Part shown: positions 22,646-34,600 of the stretch, piece by piece | Numbering within the stretch: the first letter of the stretch is position 1 | Layout of the letters: the number at the start of each line of letters is the position of its first letter | Source: Micromussa lordhowensis | Lineage: Eukaryota; Cnidaria; Anthozoa; Scleractinia; Lobophylliidae | DNA: 64,000 bases | Assembly: GCA_964020085.1 (NCBI GenBank) | Contig: OZ026606.1 | Coordinates: 3,227,423 to 3,291,422, forward strand | Reading direction: 5' to 3' | Position numbers and translations under genes: made by a program | The notes under the pieces: generated by a model | Database searches by the model: none | Told to the model about the DNA's origin: nothing | What the model saw: the letters and a program-made list of their open reading frames with translations, nothing else

Positions 22646-25600
22646 ATGGCAGAGAAGGACCTTTTACCACTTACACAGAATGTTGTTCGTGGACTGAACG
22701 ACAAACTTTATGAAAAACGCAAAACAGCAGCTCTAGAAATAGAACGGTGGGCCCACTTCGTTAAATTGCTAGCGTATGCATGATCGTGTACTTGTGTTTT
22801 TCTCGATAATAATTATTGTGGCATGCTGTAAATATATGACACCTTCGTTTGTTGTGATTATACTAAAAGAATTCTTGCTCAATTTGTAACAATGTTAGTG
22901 CAGTAACCTTCCTGCGCGGAGACAAGTTTGTAACAAGCAACATTTAAGCTACGTGTAATACCTGAATCCACATGTAGGCTTTTGAAAAAGTTATAAATGT
23001 GTCTTGTTCACTCGCGTATTTATACATCGATCTCTGTATTCATGACTACAGATTGGTAAAAGAGTTTGTGGCCAATAATGACGTGAGGCAAATCAAACGA
23101 CTGACATCTGTGCTTGCTGAAGAATTTGCAGTTTCACACAACAATCACTCAAGAAAAGGAGGCCTTATCGGACTCGCTGCTACAGCTATTGCTCTGGGAA
23201 AGGTACAGCTCCTTTGAAAACCTGTTTATTCTGATTATTGATGGTTGATGATATAGCTGTAGCAATCAAGAACAATTTGTTAATAAATGACTTGTAAGGA
23301 TTAAACAACACATAATTGTAGTTAAGTGAGTTTTGAACTTCTACAGGCTAGGTACATGTACAGTGATGTCAATTGCCCTCTAGTAATATATCAAGTTCAA
23401 GAGACTGTGGTTTTCTTCTCTCTACAAACATGGTTGTGGAAATTCTGATTGGGATGTAATTGGAACATACCAGTAAATTGGGCTCAAGCCATATTTGAAA
23501 AATTTCTAGAATAACAGAACTTCTATATAACAAATGGTAAGCGCCATGGCATACACTATTAAGTTATGGATGCACGCAGGAGGTTGCTAAGCACGAAAGA
23601 AGCGTAAGCTCTAGCTTCTTGAGTGCTCAGCAAACCTCCCAAGTGCATCCACAACTCGATAGTGTACATAACATTGAGACATTGGAACAAAAGAAGTACT
23701 TTCATTGAGCTACATCACAAAAATGTTTGTGTAGTCTTACATGACAAGAGAAAACAAACATGAAAATTCATTCATGACAACCAACTGCACACCAGCAGCT
23801 CGATAAAGTTTATTCATGTTTCAAAGGATGGACTTTCTGTCTCATCTTCAGACAACTGCGAAACAATGCCTGTCAAAATTATTTGCTTTATAAACACTAG
23901 CACACACGTCAGCAGCATATACCCATGGGCAAATACTAGTTGCTGAATCAACGAATCAGAGTGCGCACTTTGTTTTAGTATGTTATAAAAAAGGTATAAT
24001 CCCTAGGGGGGAGTGTGGGGGACGAACACCCGTATAAAAAGGACAGGGGGCCTTTGGAAATTCTGAAAAGAACCCCTAGGAGATACCAAGATCCTTTTTT
24101 GTGGGCATGGCTTAAAAAATGTTTCCCCCCTGAAAGGTACAAATACTTACAGTACCGCTCGAAAGTAAGTTACCACCTCTTGTCTCGTTTCTCACGAGAC
24201 GAGTCTTGTTTCACTCAAGACGTTTCTTGTTTCTCTCGAGACCCATCTTGTTTCTCTCAAGAATCAGTGAAGCATTCAGTATGGCATATATTACGCATAA
24301 GAAACTGGACATGTAAACAACTGCAGCTCTGCAGTTCGTTGGCATTATTTTATTGAGTATATAAATAGAGTTATCTTAGCCAATTTGCAACGCAAAACCT
24401 TCAAACTTGGCAGGCTAATAGATCTACAGGAAACACACCTATGACTACAAAAAATTCTGTTCCCATGGCAGCTCATTCTTTTCCAGGCCCCACCCACTTT
24501 ATTTCAATATTTTGGTGATTTTCAGCTTGAAAATGTTAGACAACGCCACAAAGTCGAGCTAACATATTTATAAGCCATGCATATGAAGTGCTGTTAGCAA
24601 TTATCAAAATGGAAGGCCAAAGGTGGCTAGAAAAGCTTTTAATATGGGGGAGGTCTGGAACCCAGTATGTTGCCATGGTAACAGAACTGTTAAGCTCATA
24701 TTGTGGAGCACATTTAGTAGAATCTTACTGCAAAGAATCATGCATTTCTGTTACAAACTGCCTGAGATATCTCTTTTCATCATACTTGGACAAAATCTGT
24801 TTGGGTATATGACGTCATCACTTGCCTAATTTGCATATTTTAAAAACTTGAATATCTCTGGAACGAAAAGAGATATTTGAAAGAAGTAAACAGCATTTTA
24901 CTTCTTATGCAGTCTACTTGTTTATGTTTTAAAATGGCTTAAATAGGAAAGGTGCGATTTTTGTCATTTGTGTTATTGAAGTAATCGATGCTTTGCGCGC
25001 CAAAAGCCAACGTCACAATGGCAGCTAAAGAAAACATATTATCCAGATCCTTACCAGTCAAAACGGCAATTCAATTACAAAGACACGAGGAAGGTTTTTG
25101 AAAGAAGAGGAAAAACAGAACAAAAAAAAGATTTCACCGACCTCGAATTGAGCCCTCAAGTGTCACGACAAAACAAATTCGAATCAGCTCCGTTCGGCAT
25201 GTTATCCACTTGAGCTAACGAAGCAGCAGTGAGAAAAGATTGTGTTATAGTCACTTGATCCTTTAGCGAAACAAGAGGTTTCTTTTGTTTTTCGTTTAAC
25301 AATAGATCTCCAAAAGATGCCGCTTGGAAAACTGAGGGTTGCTTGCATACATAATATCTCGAAAACGAAGAGCAACCCAGCGAAAAAAACTTCGGAGCAA
25401 TGTTTCTCAGGTGAAATGAAACCCACATGCCAAAATTCAGGCCCTTTCGCGAACATTTTTTTTTTCACCCAAATAGTCACTTAGCATGGTTTGCACTCAC
25501 CCCTTCAATTGTTTATTATTACAGACGTTGTTAGATACCATTAGAATTTGTTTTGCTATTTCCTAAGCATCAAATCTTCAAAATGAATTTGGTGTAACTG

Positions 25601-28600
25601 TATGTATTATTAATATTAAAATAGTAATAGAGCAATACTAATCATAAGATTTAATATTCCAATTTATGAATTTAACTGTGTGAAATGCCAGCCACAAATG
25701 CTGACATTGTTGACTATAGAGTGTGCTTGAGAGCATAACTGCGTTAACACAGAAAGACATGAAGTGATTGTTTTTTTTTAAATTTAATTGTCGAATGAAT
25801 TCTTTATCAGGATGCAGGTCTCTATTTAAAGAATCTCATTCCTCCAGTACTGACTTGCTTCTATGACCAGGACAGTAGGGTGCGGTACTATGCTTGCGAA
25901 GCCCTTTATAACATTGCCAAGGTAGCAAGAGGCTCTGTGTTGCCCTTCTTCAATGATGTCTTTGATGGCTTGAGTAAGGTAAATACAATGTAAAGTCATC
26001 AGTTTAGTGTATCTGATCAGTGAGAATAATCCTTGGACATTCTATGAAGAGGTCAACTATACTTGTTTATAAAATAATTGAGCCACTACATGTACGCGTG
26101 CTCTCATTGGTCGATAGGTGTGTTTAGATGAGAGTATGTAAACACAGTTGTGACGTTTTGGTTCGCGCGTATTTTCGAGAATTATTTTATAAAAGCAATA
26201 GAGCACTTGTTCTGTGTTTATATAGCCTCATCTAAACACTTGGAGGGTTGGGAGAATTCTCAAAAGTTATGCAAGCCCTCAACTACGTCTCGGGTTTGCG
26301 CAACTGTCTCGAATTCTTTCAACCCTCCTTGTATTTAGATGAGGTTATATAAACACGGAAAAAGTGCTCTATTGCTTAAACGATGCACTATGCACATTAG
26401 AATGTCTGTTTGCACGCACCACTGCCTTGTACAAGTTGCTTTTCAAGCTCTACGGAATGGCCCCCTTCTACACTGTACAGTCGTGTACTAGATGTTCCAC
26501 TCATGAGCGAAAGTCTTGGGACATGTATTTCCACTTTGCTTTCTCACACACATCAAACAAAGAGTTGCGCATGAAAACCTCACTGATGTCCATTCCCTCC
26601 CTCTATCCCACCTTCAATATATTATATGGAACAGTGCACTTAGTACCTGCAGTTTCTCCAGAGTTTCAACATTGTATTGGGTGGGAGAGAGGGCAACAGC
26701 GATGCATTTTTAAAAGGATAGCAGTGCTTTTTCAAACAGATACAGATACATTTACATGTAGGTGTTGTAAAACAGATGCACGTAATCCATGGTACTACAG
26801 TATGTTACTGTCCCAAGGATGCTTGTCTACCATTGTATTTTACAGCTGTGTCACCTTAATTTTAACAGTCATAGCAAGTGAAGTGTACATTACCCTTCAA
26901 GATTACATTAATGAATTGATTATTTGAATCTTGAGCCAGCTAGTCATTTCAAGAATGCAATAATGAATTGATTGTTTGAATATTGAACCAGCTAGTCATT
27001 TCAAGAATGTAATAATGAAGTAATGTTTTGAATATTGAACCCATCATTTGTATTCTTGGAATGACTAGCGAGTTCAATCAATTCATTATTGCATTCTTGA
27101 AACAACTAGTGGGTTCAGTATTCAAATAATCAATTCATTATGTAATCTTGAGGGCTACCCTTCACTTGATTTGACTATTAGTAGAAATGTGTTCTGAGAG
27201 ACTTATTGGTTACTTTGTTTTTAGCTTGCTGCTGATCCTGATCCCAATGTGAAAAATGGAGCAGAACTACTCGATAGGTTAATTAAGGTAAGTGACTATA
27301 AAAAATGAAGTTACAGATTAGTTAGTTACAAGGGTTCTCAGCAATGGTCATAATCTGTGTGACTTGAGGATGATCAATGTGCTTCAAGTTTTCAACTGAC
27401 ATAAGCAAATTACATGTATGTACCATTGGTGACAAAAGTGTTGAGACATTTTACTTTTTCAGAGTCCCTTTTTCTTGTTTTTATTATTTGACAATGCTCT
27501 ATGATGGAACCATCTCAATTGTAAACTTTTGTTGCCGAATTGTAGGTACAATGTACATAGACATGTACACATGTTTTGTATGTCTGATTTTTGATACAAT
27601 GTAAAGTACAATGTATTTGAATTGAATTTACCAATGCACAGTGATTAGTTGAAGATTTACAGTAGGACCTGCATGCATGTGGTTTCTGCAAATTATACAA
27701 TGTCATGTAGATTTGATTCAGGGCTTGACTTTTAGGAAAAAAACCTTGGTGCCAGCTGGCCCCTAAGTTTTCAGATTTAGTCACCGGTAAAAGTATTTCA
27801 ATCAGTGAAAAGCATGGAAAGTTAGTTACCAGTGAAAAAATTCAGTGGTATTGGTGACCCCAGCAGTTGCAGCAGAATTTTCTTCACTAGTACTAGTTCT
27901 TCACATCTCCTTGTCTTTGCAGGACATTGTGACAGAAAGCTCGTCATTTGACTTGGTGTCATTTATCCCTCTGTTAAGAGACAGAATTTATACTGCTAAC
28001 CCATTTGCAAAACAATTTCTTGTCTCCTGGGTAAGTGTATGTTAGTTAAAAAAGTTAATAGAAATAATTATCATGAAGAATTTGACATGAAGTCGTAACA
28101 TTTATTTCAGTTGGTAGTTTTAGATGCTGTACCAGACCTTGATCTTCTTGCACACCTTCCTGAATTCCTCGATGGGCTGTTCAATATTTTCAAGGATCGC
28201 AATGCAGAGATCAGAAAAATGTAATTATTGTCCATGATTGATAATATTATTATTTAATTACTGTAGTTATAATTCAACAGTTTTTGTTGCCAGCTTCACT
28301 TGAGTGAACCCTTAAACCAAAATATTAGGATTGTGTGATGGTGCCCAGAAACAAATTCAGATATATGTATAATAAATTTGTATTAATAATTATTAAAAAC
28401 TGGGTCATTGTATAATGCAATTCAAGGAATTTGATAGGCTTACAATGTAGTGGCCATGGTATATGAGCCATTATACCATGCCCTACAAATATGGTAAGTG
28501 TACGCGTCAGCACAACAGCTGAAATTGTGAAACTTTTTCTGCGGAGAGAAACAATGGCAGTCCAAAAGAGGATTTTGCGAAATAAAATGTGGCAAGATTT

Positions 28601-31600
28601 TAGCGAAAGTTGGTGGTTTTTAATAAAACAATTATTCCACTCACGCTTGTTGGATATGAGATGATTATAGCCAACTCGGCACTAAGTGCCTCGTTTGCTA
28701 TCCAACACGCACTCGTGGAATAATTGTTAATTATCATTTGTCTCACGATGTAGTCACTTGTGATAACTGTTATAGACTGCTTACTGCTAGTCGTCATCAG
28801 GCAATGGTTACTCAAGTGCATTTATCATAATTATATATACTTTTTACAGAGTTTAATGTAATTTAATTTTAATAATTTGTTATGCACAGCCCCATAGTAA
28901 GCTACTGCACTTTAATTTTTATTGTGCTTAAATAAAGGCTGTCTGTCTGTCACAATACCATTTATATCATGAACTCAAGGCGTTCTGTGATTGATGCATT
29001 TTGATCCTCCATTGTTCCATCTTCTCACTGGCCTGCTACTGTGCATATACCATTGAACTCCTGTTAAGCACTGTACTTTTCGTCCATGGGCATCTATGTT
29101 TTGTGAATTGTTGATCAGAAATAAGAAAATGCTTCCCTGTGGGAAAGGAATAAGACATAAAGATATTGACATTATATACCTATACTGCTGGAGGATTGTT
29201 GCAGTAATAATATTATCAATAATTATTATTCACATGTCTGTTATTGTGCAGGTGTGAAGCAGTCCTTGGCGAGTTCCTGAGAGGCATCAAGAAAGAATCT
29301 AAAAATGTCAAATTTGCTGACATGGTCAACATTTTGGTTATTCACTCACAGTCAGAAGGTGATCAGAAGTTCATGTGATTAACTGATTAAACTACATGTA
29401 AGGTAGCCTGGTTGTTTATTAAATGCAGAAAAACTTACACAAGGTTGTTTTGTCTGAAATTATCCAAGACAATGTTGCCGGGGTGGGGAGACTGTACAAT
29501 GTAGTTGTGTCTAGTGTTGTAGCTTTTACCAAAATTATTGTGAATCGCTGATAAAATAAATTTGAACAAAATATACTTGGAAATCTGTTGTACAAGCTTC
29601 TTCATCGGGAAAGCCTCATAAAATAAACCTCAAGTTGTCAAGTTCTGTACGGGTATTTGGAAATGATATAAGAGCTAGGAAAGGCACCAACCAGGTATGA
29701 TCTAATACATGTAGGTTATCAATTGAATAACTTATTACCAACATTAATATATTTCTAAATTTAATTTTTTCATTGTCTTTCCAGATGAGGTGATTCAGTT
29801 TACCGCAATCACGTGGTTGAGAGAGTTTATCACACTTTCAGGACGGACAATGCTGCCTTTCAATGCAGGAATTTTAAAAGCAATATTGCCTTGCATGGCC
29901 TATGAACAAGACAGGCAAAATATCCTTTTATGACTGTGGTCTCGATAAGTTCAAGGAGTAATATATCAAACAAATAAGACCATGTTTGATCTCATTTCCA
30001 ATCACCAAGTGAGAAGAGGTGAAAAGACGATGCATCTACATGTAGCTTCATGGTTCAGAGATCAGATATCCAAAGACCGTCACAACACAAGTCTTGAAGG
30101 ATTCTATAAAAAAAAGTTGGCCTACAGTTGTCACCTGCTTCTGGAACAATTTTAGTTAACTTTATCATAATCAAAATCATCCTTAAGACTACTTTTATTT
30201 AATTTTTCCTCAAAACGTTTTAATACAAATTCAAACAAGTCATGTAGATTACGAGACTTTAGAAAATAACCCAAAGCAAATACGCGTGCTGATTGGTTCA
30301 AAACCGTGTTTCTATTACTCTATAGAAACACAGAACTAGCACAAGCTGTTGACGTAATGATGGCGCGAACAAAAAGAATTTACATTTTGATGATCGAAGT
30401 AAAAATCAGCACTTTCTGTATTAAATGTATCGTTCATATCTGTTATTTGCTGATACATAAGGTATTATAGAAAAAGAACAATTTCAGTATTTGAAAACGG
30501 TAAAATTTTGTCGTGGAAGTAAAAGCCAGCTTGTTGTTTTGTGTCAAGTCTTGACTAATATATGCTGCGGTTTGGTGGTTGTCTTTTGCAGTTTCATCTC
30601 GCATCTGATTGGTCACAAAACAATAAACATTCCAGACATTTTCTCTGGTGTTGACAGTTTTACGGGAAAGATTGTAATAGTATCAGTACAGTAAGAGAGT
30701 GTCCTTGACAGTAGCTATATATCAAAGAAGTCGCCAAGACGGTCAATCAAAGCTTGATGCGATTGATCACAGAAGATGATGATAAAGATGTTGACAGTGA
30801 TTCCATTTCCATGGATTGTGATAATGATCTTGTTGAACCTCTAGCACAGCTGGATCTTGGCCCAGTGGTGAACACACTCACTTGCCAGTTATCACACAAG
30901 TCAATACAAACAAGAATAGCTGTCTTGAGATGGGTTTTACTCCTTCATATGAAAACACCCAATAAGGTGTGTCGCTGGCTGCAGTCTTAACATCAGTTTT
31001 ATAGACCTGTTCAGACATCTACATGTAGCTATTATAACTGTTATCTCACAAAACTCTGACCATTTATGAATTAAGTTTGTAACCTTCACTACTTGCCAGA
31101 GTTAAAGTTATGTAGCTTTCTGTATACAGTTACTCTTGACTAGTACAACATTGTAGTAGTAATGTTATGTTACTTGTGTTGAGCCATGCCAGCTCACAAA
31201 GCACTTGTGTGTTTGGTAAGTTGAGTTTGAGTCAATTTTTGAGTTACGGTAATTTTAATTACTGTACAGCTGTTGTGCTGAAGTCACACAGTAAGATATA
31301 ATTTATGACTGTGATGTCTGAACTGGGTATCAAGAAACTCAGGGATGTTTAAAAAGTAATCTCTAGTTTTCTGAACAGCAATTAGAGATTTTTGGTTTGA
31401 GGGACTCAAATCAGTATATGATGTAAACTTACATGTACATGTAGGCTGCGTTCTTTAATGCACACATTTGTAATAAATAGTACATAATTTTGTTGCAGAT
31501 ATTTGGTCAAATTGAGCAGCTTTTTCCAGAACTCTTAAAGACATTGTCTGATCCCTCAGATGAGGTAAGACATGACCTGCATGTAGTATTTGCTTGCAAT

Positions 31601-34600
31601 TTACTTGACATGAATGTTAATTTCTTGTAACAAGGCTGCTGAGCTACATGTATGAGAAACTTAGGCTTGTACCTACATGTATCCTACATGTTTTTTCGAA
31701 TTATTGAACCTCAGTGAACTATAAATCTTTGGCTTAAGTACATGTATGCAGTTTATGAACAACCACTTACAAGTTTGTTGTCAGATACTGTCAGGACCAG
31801 TTTTATCTGACAGAGGCAATCAGACAATCTTGGATACAGTAACATCTTAGGAGACTAAACTTAGTCTGTCAGAATACCCTGTAAGAATGTTAGTCAAAAA
31901 ATGTTTGTAGTCACTGATGTTCTGCTACATGTACATGTACTAAGCGTATTATAAGACAACAATTTATTTAAATTTACTCCTGACCAGTAAAAATGATAGT
32001 TGGAACTTATTAAGTGACATTAATTTTATGATGTATAGTGTGTACTCAATTGGGAGTCAAATCGAAGTTTAACTGTGTTTTTTATATTTTTGTTTACAGG
32101 TGGTCCTTCTTGTCCTTGAGGCACTTGCAGAGATCTCCGCCTCACCGGCTGGGCCACCTAGGAACAGTCCCTCACAGAGTATGTCGGAGTCAAGCTCACC
32201 AGCCTCCTCAGAGCAGGCATCTGCACCCCACAGGCAACTAAACAAATACTTTCATAAGTTCATGAACAATGTGATGTCCCTGTTTAGAACAGACAGAAAG
32301 CTGTTAGAGGAGAGAGGGTCATTCATTTTGAGGTAATGTGACTGTAATGCCATTTTGAGGTAACATGACATAACAGGACATGAGGTTTGACATGACATGA
32401 AATGAATGACATGCCTCGACATACATGTTACCGTACTAACATAGTCATTATTTAACCATTCTCCAGGTGGAGAATTGGGCTGTATACTCTCTGTCTCCAG
32501 GCTGCTGTCCTGTCCTCTGCAGCTGATGCTGCCTCTGCCCAAGTTCTTAATCTGTTCGCCCTTAGCTCCATTTCCACTGTCCTTCTCCAAGTCTCGCGAG
32601 GTCAACCCCGATTCCTTTTGCCTTCTGGTACCCCCATGTGAGAGCGATGGATGTGAGTGGTGGTCCATTCATAAAGGCATCATCTTAAGTCTGGCATGTT
32701 GTTGTATTACACCCACTGTAGCCTGTATACTGTACATTGAGATTCCAGTTTCCATAATTAGATTTGTTTTACAGGGTGAGGTGACTAGCCCCATGCCCAA
32801 CCCCCAACCTGGAGGGCTACTAACATAGTAGCATATCATAATCTCCTTCTCAACAATTACATGGCATGAAATGACATGACATGCACTAGACATGACATTT
32901 CTTGACAGGATGTGACATGTTCTTGATACTACATAAAATGACACGATATGACATTACGTAAAAAAGTAAAGTCTGCATACGAGCCTAATGGCTCATCAGG
33001 CCGGAGCTTATCCCGGTTTCAGTAGCATAAAGCGACTAGGAGTATTTCTACTCCCCCCTGGATGGGATGCTAGTCCATCGCAGGGTTACATTGTACTCCC
33101 AGCATCAAATTCGCCGGTACCCATTTATGCACCTGGGTGGAGAGAGGCACTGTGAGAGTGAAGTGTCTTTCCCGGAGTCGAGCGTACTAACCATGAGGCC
33201 ACCGCGCCCCCACTTCGATACGACATTACTTGACTTAAAATGGCTTGAGATGATATCAAATTAAATAGCACGACAAGTACTTGACATAACAAGAAATGTA
33301 GTGAAATGACATGTAACATACATACAGTAGTAAACATTTCATGACAGTAGTATACAATACAAAATATGACGTGTCCTTAACATGACATCACATTACTTGA
33401 GGTGGCTCACAATGATCTCCAGTATTTTTTAGCTCTTCTTATTTGATGGATCGATATATACTAGCACTGTTCTTCAGCTTACACATACAGCTGACTACAA
33501 TGATGGCATGAAAGAAATGCTTAAACAAGTTAAGATTATTTCTTGAACAGAACAAGTTACCATGGCAACCATAATTTGGCATTTTGTTTGATACTATTAT
33601 TATAGCATTGACTGAAAAGGAGTGGTACATGTACCAATGATTCATCAAAGATGAAGAGTAGAAAAATTCTTGAAACATATGCAAGTCACCTTAATATGAA
33701 ATTAATGTACCCGCTTCTTAACATGACATGATCTTACATGCACGTGACATCGTACTAAGTGATGTGACGTAAATTGACATGACACAAAATAACTTATCTG
33801 AATGATATGATACATGAATCCACTTGACACTGCATTAACTAACCTGACATGCATATGACATGACATGGCATGCATGGCATGATGTGATATGTCCTTGACA
33901 TGGCATGGCGTGCATATGACATGTATATGCATGTACTTATTGTTCTTTGAATAACATACCTTACGCACGTAACATTAATAAGCAAATATTTGACATAACA
34001 TTTGCTGAACATTACTTGACATGACACTTATTTTGGTGTGACATGTTTGCTATGGAATGAAATGACAAGTACTTGACATGACTAGTAATTTGTTCTTTGT
34101 ATCTTTTATTATTAATAGATGATTATTTCTCTGTTTATATTGAAACACAATTAATACAAAGCTGTTTTCTTTTTTCCAGGCAACTCTGTCTTCTGTTAAA
34201 TGCAGAGGATATTTACAGAGCAATGTCGGAAATTCTTCTTCAAGAAGAGGATTTTCAGTTTGCCTCACTTATGGTGCGATATTTGAACATGATTTTACTC
34301 ACATCCAGTGAGTTGTTTGACCTCAGGGACCAACTAAGGGAGCTTGCAACAGCAGTAAGAAAATAGCAGTTCATTTGTTCGTTTTTCTCTTGCTCGTTTG
34401 TGCACATTTTCACTGCGTTTCTTTTGAAAGTGTTTATTGCTAAACAAGAATTCCTTTGACTTTGCTACGTATTGTGATTTATAGATGTTTGTTTGTTTTC
34501 TTTTAATAGGAGAGTTGTTCGTTGTTCTGCTGTTTATACCAGTCTTGGTGTCACAATCCTGTAGCAACAGTGTCCCTGTGTTTACTGACACAGAACTACC

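Noticed and set aside
26364..26927. Forward 187-aa ORF in VAC14 intron 3
   Set aside because: It begins within a MITE and ends in an inverted-repeat array; composition is unlike coding sequence and no family is recognised.
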